In this document: piece after piece, positions 1 through 4,975 of the stretch
How positions within the stretch are numbered: the first letter of the stretch is position 1
How the letters are laid out: every line of letters begins with the position of its first letter
Source of the DNA: Candidatus Dadabacteria bacterium UBA2774
Lineage (GTDB): Bacteria > Desulfobacterota_D > UBA1144 > Nemesobacterales > UBA2774
Direction of reading: 5' to 3'
Length of the DNA: 5,234 nt
Assembly (NCBI GenBank): GCA_002352485.1
Contig: DEIM01000244.1
Span: forward strand, 1-5,234
Position numbers and translations under genes: made by a program
Notes under the pieces: generated by a model
Database searches by the model: none
Seen by the model: only the letters and a program-made list of their open reading frames with translations
Told to the model about the DNA's origin: nothing

Positions 1-90
1 GCCTAACATTATTCCCTGCTTAGCGAAGATGTCAAGGGGACAGAGGTAGTGGGGACGGACGGGAGTGCAAAGCACGATCCGGGGGTGTTA
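1..90. repeat. G-rich intergenic repeat-like segment at the left edge
   Basis: This non-coding stretch lies downstream of the radical SAM gene. It contains two near-copies of a nonamer, GGGGACAGA at 36-44 and GGGGACGGA at 51-59, spaced 15 bases apart. A small perfect hairpin (GTGC, loop AAA, GCAC) sits at 65-75, and a short inverted pair TAACA (4-8) / TGTTA (86-90) brackets the segment. Its strong G/C strand asymmetry differs from the neighbouring genes. The look, with runs of GGGG and a GGGGGTGTTA end, resembles dispersed intergenic elements found in many copies in some bacterial genomes, sometimes next to transposases. That comparison is from general memory, not a match I can demonstrate. 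A minus-strand frame stays open from about position 84 to the left edge, but it has no convincing start or recognisable protein. Confidence 0.3.
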
Positions 91-137
91 ATCAAGCATA
101 CAGCGATGCCAGGGCGGATAGAATCAATATGTAAGAT

Positions 138-2012
138 TTAACTCTCAAGCACAAGATTAAAGACTGAGGAGTCTATCGCTACTTTATTTCTCCACTTTTC
201 ATGCACCGCTATATATATCCTGTCGCCGTAGCAAGAAAGGCGGGAAAATAGTTTGTTCAGGTGAGCGTTTTGCTGCTCGTCATGTTCGTCTATGTTGAAC
301 CTAATAGATGAGGGGGTATTCTTGAGTATGCTCTCAAGGTGAGGCGCCACATTCTGGAAAAAGTCCATATCCATGATCCCCTTTATCGATATAGACAAAT
401 TGGCCGCCGTGTTCTTTACCCTATTAAGAGATATCTCAAGCGCCCCTTTGTTTACGTAAGGCTCAAATGATTTTTCGATCGACGCCACGTGGTTTACTGC
501 CAGGTCGTTGGTCTCATCGAACTCTTTAATAAAATGGCGGTCTACGTAGTCCTTCATCGCAATTCCGACTACCCAGTCCTGCAGAATATGAGGTATCTGA
601 GATGGGTTGCGAAAAGGTATTGTGCTGAGGAAGCTGAGTATACGTTTAGGCCCGCCGGGAATGATGCCGCGTACTAATATCCTGGCAACTGCTCTTAGCT
701 GCTGGCGGTACGTATAAGTGCTCTTAAACAGGGATTTGGGCATGTGCATGGATTTGTTGTTTATCCTTTCTGCGATCACTCTGTCGTCAAGGAGCCTGTA
801 ATATAGGTTGCGATAACCCTCTACCATATCTTCGTAACTCATCCCAAGGGGGATCAGATTGGTGCCGAGCTTTGTGTTGTCGGTGCCGCTCGCTTCCTTA
901 AGGAGCCTGCCGTCCTTTTCTAGCCGCTCATAGAGAGGCGTCTTGGGCACGGCCGTAAGTAGCCCGATCATCGAGGTCTGTATGCCTGAATTTTGTATAA
1001 AATTATATTGAAGATCGAATGTTTTGAGCGTGTCGTTATCAAACCCGATGATAAAGCCCGCAAGCACCTCAATGCCGTAAGAGTAAATGTGCCGTACAGA
1101 GCTCAGAATGTCGGATCGTGTGTTCTGAAACTTGAGCGTTTCTTTTAAGCTCTCCTCATCAGGGGATTCAATGCCGATAAAGACCCACGCGAAGTTGGCT
1201 TGGGTGAAGAGATCGAGCAGCTCATCGTCCTGTGATAGGTTAAGTGAAGCCTCCGTGCCGAAGACGAAGTTGTAATTGTGCTCTTTCTGATAGTCCCTTA
1301 AGTAAGCCATAAGCTTCTTAGCCACAGGCTTATTGCCGATTAGATTGTCGTCTACGAAGAATACATTCTTTACCCCCAGCTCTCTTAGCTCATCAAGCTC
1401 TCTTCCTACCTGCTCCATGGATTTTGTGCGCGGCTTTCTGCCGAACATTACAATGATGTCGCAGAACTCGCAGCGGTAAGGGCAGCCCCTTGAAAACTGG
1501 AGGCTTACGGCCTGATACTTGTCTATTTTTAACAGATCGAACCTTGGAGTGGGTGAGTCCTCAAGAGATACCTCGTTTGTTTCATGATAGAGCTTTTTAT
1601 GTGAGCCGTTATCAAAATCTTCGCAGAACTGTTTCCATATGTACTCGGCTTCTCCCGCTATAATAGTGTCAGCCCTATCACCGAAGTGCTCGGGACAAAG
1701 TGAGGCGTAGCTCCCGCCAGCCACGACAAAGTGACCCTGGTTCTTGTAGAAGGATATAAGCTCTTTTTGCCGCTTGAACTGAACGCCCATGCCGCAAATC
1801 CCGATGATGTCGGCTTCGGGCTCAAGGGGGATGGTCTCTATGTTCTCGTCTATTATTTCTATATCCCAATCCGCAGGGCTGAGCGCTGCAAGTGTGGCGA
1901 GTCCTAGCGGGGGGTTAATGGCTCTGATATCTGTGGGCATAATATTATCGACTGCCCATTTAAAGCTCCAAAAACTTTCGGGGAATCTTGGGTTTATAAG
2001 AAGTAATTTCAT
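138..2012 (-). CDS. B12-binding domain radical SAM protein (DUF4070 type) with extra C-terminal domain
   Basis: Predicted cobalamin-dependent radical S-adenosylmethionine enzyme of 624 residues; the substrate is unknown. Residues 1-130 form a cobalamin-binding-like Rossmann domain (MKLLLINPRF start, INPPLGLATLAAL, VVAGGSYAS, IIAGEAE). No DxHxxG motif is visible, as in other members that do not ligate cobalt through histidine. The radical SAM core spans about 168-360. It carries the [4Fe-4S] motif SRGCPYRCEFCD (Cys177, Cys181, Cys184), followed by FFVDDNLIGN, a VFIGIES strand and AGFIIGFDND. About 355-500 fits the DUF4070 region (TAVPKTPLYERLE) seen in relatives such as the hopanoid methylase HpnP. 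Residues from about 505 onward form an extra alpha/beta domain. GGAG lies six bases before the ATG. The gene is transcribed alone, away from the zinc-ribbon gene. The family call is secure. HpnP function is not supported, since no hopanoid genes are nearby, and the protein is longer than I expect for HpnP. Confidence 0.92.
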   Translation of the reverse strand: MKLLLINPRFPESFWSFKWAVDNIMPTDIRAINPPLGLATLAALSPADWDIEIIDENIETIPLEPEADIIGICGMGVQFKRQKELISFYKNQGHFVVAGGSYASLCPEHFGDRADTIIAGEAEYIWKQFCEDFDNGSHKKLYHETNEVSLEDSPTPRFDLLKIDKYQAVSLQFSRGCPYRCEFCDIIVMFGRKPRTKSMEQVGRELDELRELGVKNVFFVDDNLIGNKPVAKKLMAYLRDYQKEHNYNFVFGTEASLNLSQDDELLDLFTQANFAWVFIGIESPDEESLKETLKFQNTRSDILSSVRHIYSYGIEVLAGFIIGFDNDTLKTFDLQYNFIQNSGIQTSMIGLLTAVPKTPLYERLEKDGRLLKEASGTDNTKLGTNLIPLGMSYEDMVEGYRNLYYRLLDDRVIAERINNKSMHMPKSLFKSTYTYRQQLRAVARILVRGIIPGGPKRILSFLSTIPFRNPSQIPHILQDWVVGIAMKDYVDRHFIKEFDETNDLAVNHVASIEKSFEPYVNKGALEISLNRVKNTAANLSISIKGIMDMDFFQNVAPHLESILKNTPSSIRFNIDEHDEQQNAHLNKLFSRLSCYGDRIYIAVHEKWRNKVAIDSSVFNLVLES

Positions 2013-2056
2013 AGTCAGCTCCGGGTTAGTTACGCCTGTGTAGCCTACTTTAAGTG

Positions 2057-2085
2057 ATTGTAGAATATTTTGAGATTTTATTCAA
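2057..2085 (-). promoter_or_regulatory. Probable sigma-70-type promoter of the radical SAM gene
   Basis: Read on the minus strand, TTGAAT (2080-2085) is followed after exactly 17 bases by TACAAT (2057-2062). These are good matches to the -35 and -10 consensus with ideal spacing. Transcription would begin near 2050, giving a leader of about 40 bases that ends in the GGAG ribosome binding site at 2019-2022. The call rests on sequence match only. Confidence 0.55.
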
Positions 2086-2182
2086 TAGAGTTTCTGAGTC
2101 CCGGATTATGTGCTATCCAAAAAGACATTGGCTGGTTTTATGATAAAGTACCTTACATGACAAAAGTATGAGTCGGCTTGCA

Positions 2183-2194
2183 TACGATATCGTA
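2183..2194. promoter_or_regulatory. 12-bp perfect palindrome, candidate operator
   Basis: TACGATATCGTA is a perfect inverted repeat in the divergent intergenic region, 38 bases before the zinc-ribbon start codon. It is flanked by an imperfect direct repeat, AGTCGGCTTGCATA at 2171-2184 and AGACGGCTCGGCATA at 2194-2208. A dimeric regulator could bind here, but the binding protein is unknown and a palindrome of this size can arise by chance. I see no convincing -35/-10 pair for the plus-strand gene in this region. Confidence 0.35.
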
Positions 2195-2232
2195 GACGGC
2201 TCGGCATATCCGTGCTCTTAGATTAACAACTT

Positions 2233-2544
2233 ATGAAAAAATGCCCTTACTGTGCAGAAGAGATACAAGATGAGGCAATAAAGTGCCGTTTTTGCAATGA
2301 GTTTCTTGATAAACCTCACTTGCCAAAAACAAAGTGGTACTTCTCAACTTCTGTTATTGTTATCGCCCTGCTTTCTGTCGGCCCATTTGCCCTGCCCCTG
2401 GTATGGTTTCATCCACACTATAAAAGAATTACCAAAGCCGTTCTGACGATCGGCATTATTGCTTTTAGTATTTGGCTTTACCTTATAACCAGGGATCTCT
2501 ATCTAAACTTGGCGGAACAGATAAAGGTGTTAGATCTGTATTAG
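2233..2544 (+). CDS. Small zinc-ribbon membrane protein
   Basis: A 103-residue protein of unknown role. Its N-terminus is a short zinc ribbon with two CXXC pairs, CPYC (Cys4, Cys7) and CRFC (Cys18, Cys21), in the common pattern CPYCAEEIQDEAIKCRFC. After a short linker come two hydrophobic segments, about 39-59 and 67-86, the first ending in the GPFALPLVWFHP motif. This is a recurrent bacterial architecture in which a cytoplasmic zinc knuckle is tethered to the inner membrane. The family is widespread but, as far as I know, has no assigned function. The ATG has no Shine-Dalgarno-like sequence in the preceding bases (GATTAACAACTT), so initiation may be weak or leaderless. The start is still convincing because the zinc ribbon begins right after it. 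The next gene starts 126 bases downstream on the same strand and may or may not be co-transcribed. Confidence 0.82.
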   Translation: MKKCPYCAEEIQDEAIKCRFCNEFLDKPHLPKTKWYFSTSVIVIALLSVGPFALPLVWFHPHYKRITKAVLTIGIIAFSIWLYLITRDLYLNLAEQIKVLDLY

Positions 2545-2568
2545 CGAGTAGATATAATTTGTTGTATG

Positions 2569-2594
2569 TGGACAAGAATAGCTTTGGGTATACT
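2569..2594 (+). promoter_or_regulatory. Possible weak promoter of the hemolysin III gene
   Basis: In the 126-base gap between the zinc-ribbon and hemolysin III genes, TATACT (2589-2594) is a good -10 hexamer. The nearest -35 candidates are TGGACA (2569-2574, spacer only 14) and TTGTAT (2562-2567, spacer 21), neither of which is well spaced. The rest of the gap is AT-rich with no terminator-like hairpin that I can see. Confidence 0.22.
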
Positions 2595-2670
2595 AAAAGC
2601 CTCGGCTATGTATTAACTATGCAGGAAAAATAAAACCTAATATTTCAGAGCAAATCTGATTAACAATATA

Positions 2671-3357
2671 TTGGCGGATTCTAATATAAAACACTCAAAA
2701 TACTTATTTAGCCTAGCCAGAGAGCCAATGAGCGCGCTTACTCATTTTGTTGCGTTTCTAGGAGCATTGTTCGGCCTTGTGGTTCTGCTCTACATTTCAA
2801 TATATCCGGTGGTCAAGCCCCTTCACATCATTACCTTTACGATATTCGGAGTGGGTATGATGATGGTTTATGCCGCAAGTACGGTCTATCACACGCTCTT
2901 TTTATCTGAAAATGGTATACGCAGGCTTAAAAAGGTAGACCATAAAATGATATTCGTGTTTATTGCCTCTACCTATACCCCGATTTGCCTCATAGCGCTG
3001 AAAGGTTTTTGGGGATGGAGCCTTTTGGCAATAATCTGGGCGCTTGCTGTAATAGGCATACTGATAAAGATATTTTGGATACACGCTCCAAGATGGTTTT
3101 CTTCCGTTATCTATGTGTTTGCGGGCTGGATTGCCCTAATTTACCTTATGCCTATCATTAATGCGCTTGGCACGGGCGGGGCGTTATGGCTATTTATAGG
3201 AGGGGGTTTTTATACCCTCGGCGCGGTAATTTACGCAGTAGGTCGGCCTGACCCATGGCCTGGTTTTTTCGGGTTTCATGAGGTTTTTCATGTGTTCATT
3301 ATGGTAGGAAGCGCCATGCACTTTTGGCTTATGTACGATTATATTTCAAAGTTTTGA
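2671..3357 (+). CDS. Hemolysin III / PAQR-family seven-helix membrane protein
   Basis: An integral inner-membrane protein of 228 residues, the usual length for the bacterial Hly-III (YqfA/TrhA-like) branch of the PAQR superfamily. About seven hydrophobic helices are visible (roughly 22-43, 52-72, 91-110, 114-135, 143-162, 168-190, 205-223). The conserved PAQR metal-site residues are all present: SxxxH in helix 2 (Ser70, His74), the Asp90-His91 pair, and HxxxH before the last helix (His203, His207). REPMSALTH near the N-terminus matches the family's usual entry motif. These proteins are linked to membrane lipid homeostasis and, by their name, to haemolysis in Bacillus, but the reaction is not settled. 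The start is uncertain. TTG at 2671 is used here; ATG at 2728 would remove the conserved REP; ATT at 2659 sits better behind a weak CAGAG. The stop codon directly abuts the rraA stop on the other strand. Confidence 0.9.
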   Translation: MADSNIKHSKYLFSLAREPMSALTHFVAFLGALFGLVVLLYISIYPVVKPLHIITFTIFGVGMMMVYAASTVYHTLFLSENGIRRLKKVDHKMIFVFIASTYTPICLIALKGFWGWSLLAIIWALAVIGILIKIFWIHAPRWFSSVIYVFAGWIALIYLMPIINALGTGGALWLFIGGGFYTLGAVIYAVGRPDPWPGFFGFHEVFHVFIMVGSAMHFWLMYDYISKF

Positions 3358-3846
3358 TTATTCGGGCATTTTGAGCTCAGCCGAAGAGACGATTATCCCG
3401 GTTGCGTCAGAGTATACGTATTCACCCGGGTTGAATGTAACTCCGGCGAAAGTGACGGGGACGTTCTTTTCACCTTGCCCTTTTCGCTCGGTTTTGAGCG
3501 GGATGGAATTTAGCGCTTTTACTCCAATGCCGATTTTCGCTATTACGTCTACATCACGTATGCAGCCGAATATGATGATCCCTTCCCAGTTATTTTCTCG
3601 GGCGTTATCTGCTATCAGGTCTCCGAGGAGAGCTCGTTTTAAAGAGCCTTCTCCGTCTACGACCATCACCTTTCCATTGCCGTCGGTCGCGGCAAGCTCT
3701 TTTACACGTGAGTTATCCTCAAAGCATTTGACTGTTACTATCTGGCCGCCGAACGAGGGTTTTGCTCCGTAGCTTTTGAATATAGGCTCTGCAATTGTTA
3801 CAGAATCGGGGTATGTGTCGCACAGGTCTGGGGTTGAGATTTTCAT
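3358..3846 (-). CDS. rraA: RraA family protein (RNase E regulator / HMG aldolase-like)
   Basis: A 162-residue cytoplasmic protein of the RraA fold, near the 161 residues of E. coli RraA and strikingly similar along its whole length (T-x-x-LCDxY, SFGGQIVTVKCFEDN, VVVDGEGSLKRAL, NNWEGIIIFG, VTFAGVTFNPGEYVYSDATGII). E. coli RraA inhibits RNase E by binding its degradosome region. Relatives are metal-dependent aldolases or decarboxylases for 4-hydroxy-4-methyl-2-oxoglutarate or oxaloacetate. The protein has Arg97-Asp98 in the GCIRDVD segment, the pair used for catalysis and metal binding by the aldolases. E. coli RraA, as I recall it, has Gln in place of the Asp. Enzymatic activity is therefore possible here. 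A GGGA ribosome binding site lies about six bases before the ATG. The gene converges with the hemolysin III gene without a spacer and diverges from a small exported-protein gene. The family is certain, the in vivo role is not. Confidence 0.9.
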   Translation of the reverse strand: MKISTPDLCDTYPDSVTIAEPIFKSYGAKPSFGGQIVTVKCFEDNSRVKELAATDGNGKVMVVDGEGSLKRALLGDLIADNARENNWEGIIIFGCIRDVDVIAKIGIGVKALNSIPLKTERKGQGEKNVPVTFAGVTFNPGEYVYSDATGIIVSSAELKMPE

Positions 3847-3873
3847 ATGAGGTTCCCTTACGATATTGACGCT

Positions 3874-3902
3874 ATTTTATTTAGGGAGGATTGTTGTGTC
3901 AA
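3874..3902 (-). promoter_or_regulatory. Strong sigma-70-type promoter of rraA
   Basis: On the minus strand a perfect -35 hexamer TTGACA (3897-3902) is followed by a 17-base spacer and TAAAAT (3874-3879). This is the best promoter match in the window. Transcription would start near 3867, giving a leader of roughly 20 bases with AAGGGA just before the rraA ATG at 3846. No operator-like repeat is evident around it. Confidence 0.7.
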
Positions 3903-3929
3903 ATGGTTATACTTCACAGTACTTACAAC

Positions 3930-3959
3930 TTGTATTTAGAATCTCGGCTATAGTATTAT
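3930..3959 (+). promoter_or_regulatory. Possible promoter of the small exported-protein gene
   Basis: TTGTAT (3930-3935) and TATTAT (3954-3959) are separated by 18 bases on the plus strand, in the AT-rich divergent region with rraA. An overlapping TATAGT at 3949-3954 is an alternative -10. The leader to the ATG at 4015 would be about 50 bases. The -35 match is only moderate. Confidence 0.35.
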
Positions 3960-4014
3960 AGGAATTTTATATATCGCATTTTAAACTCTGTTATTAAAGA
4001 GAGGAGGAATATAG

Positions 4015-4311
4015 ATGAAGTATCTAACTTTCGCTTTTGCTATCTGTATCATTTCTTTCTTAGTATTTTTAAGTTCCGCTTTTGCTCAAATTAGGATGGT
4101 CCCCCACCTCGGCATTTCCGAGACAAAGGGCGTGTACTGCGAAATAAACGAAGTAAGGCTGTTTGCTTTAACCGCTGAGGATTGTGAAAAGGCAGGCGGT
4201 ATGGTTACTCATACCGTTAATACGGAAGTAAAAGAAGTAGAGCCGGGTAATCCCAATGAATCACCGGAAATCCAGAGGAAGAAAGATAAGGAGCCGGCTC
4301 CGGCAGAATAA
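4015..4311 (+). CDS. Small exported protein of unknown function with two cysteines
   Basis: A 98-residue protein that I do not recognise. It begins with a clear Sec signal peptide: Lys3, a hydrophobic core at about 4-22, and an AFA cleavage site with cutting expected between Ala24 and Gln25. That leaves a mature protein of about 74 residues in the periplasm or outside the cell. The signal Cys11 lies in the core and is not a lipobox. The mature part has exactly two cysteines, Cys42 and Cys57, in GVYCEINEVRLFALTAEDCEKAGG. They could form a disulfide around a short structured unit. The last 30 residues are rich in Glu, Lys and Pro and probably disordered. A near-perfect GAGGAGG (about 4001-4006) precedes the ATG, the strongest ribosome binding site in the window, which supports both the start and good expression. 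It diverges from rraA and converges with sixA. Confidence 0.8.
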   Translation: MKYLTFAFAICIISFLVFLSSAFAQIRMVPHLGISETKGVYCEINEVRLFALTAEDCEKAGGMVTHTVNTEVKEVEPGNPNESPEIQRKKDKEPAPAE

Positions 4312-4323
4312 ATGACTTAAAAC

Positions 4324-4343
4324 CCGGCGGGACTTGATGCCGG
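4324..4343 (-). terminator. Possible rho-independent terminator downstream of sixA
   Basis: Read on the minus strand, CCGGC (4339-4343) pairs perfectly with GCCGG (4324-4328) across a 10-base loop and is followed by GTTTTAA. The stem is only five base pairs and the T run is short, so it would be a modest terminator. It lies about 50 bases past the sixA stop codon and just after the stop of the convergent exported-protein gene. Confidence 0.35.
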
Positions 4344-4380
4344 TGAATTTAGCGTCCCGAATAATCATGAGATTCACCGG
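4340..4380. repeat. 9-bp perfect inverted repeat in the convergent intergenic region
   Basis: CCGGTGAAT (4340-4348) and ATTCACCGG (4372-4380) are exact inverted copies separated by 23 bases. A second pair, CGGGAC (4328-4333) and GTCCCG (4354-4359), interlocks with it, so the two stems together would form a pseudoknot rather than a simple hairpin. The shorter terminator-like hairpins on either side share arms with this repeat, so the structures are mutually exclusive. Confidence 0.55.
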
Positions 4381-4406
4381 AGCAAGAAATGCTACCGGGG
4401 CTTTTT
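4377..4406 (+). terminator. Probable rho-independent terminator of the exported-protein gene
   Basis: CCGGAGCA (4377-4384) pairs with TGCT-A-CCGG (4390-4398) around an AGAAA loop. This gives eight base pairs with one bulged A, followed by GGC and a run of five T at 4402-4406. It sits about 65 bases after the stop codon of the plus-strand gene and overlaps the last codons of the convergent sixA gene, a compact arrangement that would still insulate sixA from antisense transcription. Confidence 0.5.
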
Positions 4407-4892
4407 GGGATAGTCGAATTTTATGAGCTCGCCCTTACCTTTTTTAACTCCTGACCATTTCTCAGTATCAAAACCGATTGTCGCTACACCGCATGTGGGT
4501 ACATTGTCTATGTCTCCTCTCGTAAGCTCGTTTACAAGGTCGGTGATCGCCGGGTTATGGAATACGATCATGGCAGACTTGTATTTGTCCTCTAGAGAAT
4601 TGATCACATCCAGTATGGAGTCTGAGTCCCACGAATAGACGCGCTCGTCTATTCTGATGTCGGCCTTTTCAAAACCCAGCTCTTTTGCTACATTTTGCGC
4701 TGTTCGAAAAGCCCTGTGTGCCGGGCTTGATACCACAATCTCCGGTTTGACATTGTACTCCGCCATGCGCCTGCCCATTTCGGGCGCGTCTTTTTTGCCT
4801 CGTTTATTGAGCGGACGTTCTATATCTTCAAGCGAAGGGTCAGCCCAGCTCGACTTTGCGTGACGCATGAGAAAGAGTGTTTTTTGGGGCAT
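4392..4892 (-). CDS. sixA: SixA-like phosphohistidine phosphatase (histidine phosphatase superfamily)
   Basis: A 166-residue cytoplasmic enzyme, close to the roughly 160 residues of E. coli SixA, which removes phosphate from histidine in phosphotransfer (HPt) proteins. The phosphatase signature LFLMRHAKSSW is at the N-terminus, with Arg10-His11 as the RHG-type catalytic pair and His11 the expected nucleophile. ERPLNKRGKKDA, VVSSPAHRAFRTA (Arg60) and VFHNPAITDLVNEL (His112, second catalytic histidine) follow in the family order, so all active-site residues seem intact. The physiological substrate in this organism is unknown; a general phosphatase of small molecules is the alternative. The ATG has no clear Shine-Dalgarno sequence (AT-rich leader GAAAATATAAAC), but the protein start is typical for the family. 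A GNAT acetyltransferase gene ends 83 bases upstream on the same strand, so the two may be co-transcribed. Confidence 0.88.
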   Translation of the reverse strand: MPQKTLFLMRHAKSSWADPSLEDIERPLNKRGKKDAPEMGRRMAEYNVKPEIVVSSPAHRAFRTAQNVAKELGFEKADIRIDERVYSWDSDSILDVINSLEDKYKSAMIVFHNPAITDLVNELTRGDIDNVPTCGVATIGFDTEKWSGVKKGKGELIKFDYPKKPR

Positions 4893-4931
4893 GTTTATAT
4901 TTTCAAAACTGCATCATATCTATTATGCTGA

Positions 4932-4966
4932 AGATTGCCGCAGTCGCTTCGCTCCTTCGCAATGAC
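4932..4966. repeat. Dispersed-type intergenic repeat (GTCATTGCGA...GGCAATCT family)
   Basis: On the minus strand this 35-base element starts GTCATTGCGAAGGAGCGAAG and ends GCGGCAATCT. Its ends contain the inverted pair ATTGC / GCAAT (4934-4938 and 4959-4963), and it has internal tandem copies of CTTCGC (4947-4952 and 4955-4960). I recognise this as the widespread REP-like intergenic sequence (GTCATTGCGAGnnGCGAAGCGn...GCAATC) present in many copies in several unrelated bacterial genomes. It is non-coding and lies between the GNAT and sixA genes; its function is unknown. In many annotations it is miscalled as part of short hypothetical proteins. Confidence 0.7.
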
Positions 4967-4975
4967 ATATCTTCT

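Noticed and set aside
1..84. Minus-strand frame open to the left edge, which might be the start of another gene
   Set aside because: Only about 28 codons, no ribosome binding site, and a Cys/Pro-rich translation that follows from the G-rich repeat.
489..677. Plus-strand open frame of 62 codons inside the radical SAM gene
   Set aside because: Antisense shadow of a gene with clear conserved motifs; no ribosome binding site and no recognisable protein.
1789..2043. Plus-strand open frame of 84 codons with a Ser/Ile-rich, low-complexity translation
   Set aside because: Antisense to the cobalamin-binding domain of the radical SAM protein; composition is typical of a shadow frame.
3361..3386. Imperfect hairpin TTCGG(G)C...GCCGAA around the palindrome TGAGCTCA near the rraA/hemolysin III junction
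   Set aside because: It lies in the rraA coding end and has no T run on either strand, so it is not supported as a terminator.
3371..3772. Plus-strand open frame of 133 codons opposite rraA
   Set aside because: The opposite strand encodes a full-length RraA with its own promoter; the plus-strand translation shows no family features.
4423..4863. Plus-strand open frames of 71 and 68 codons opposite sixA
   Set aside because: Shadows of the SixA coding sequence, whose catalytic motifs are intact on the minus strand.
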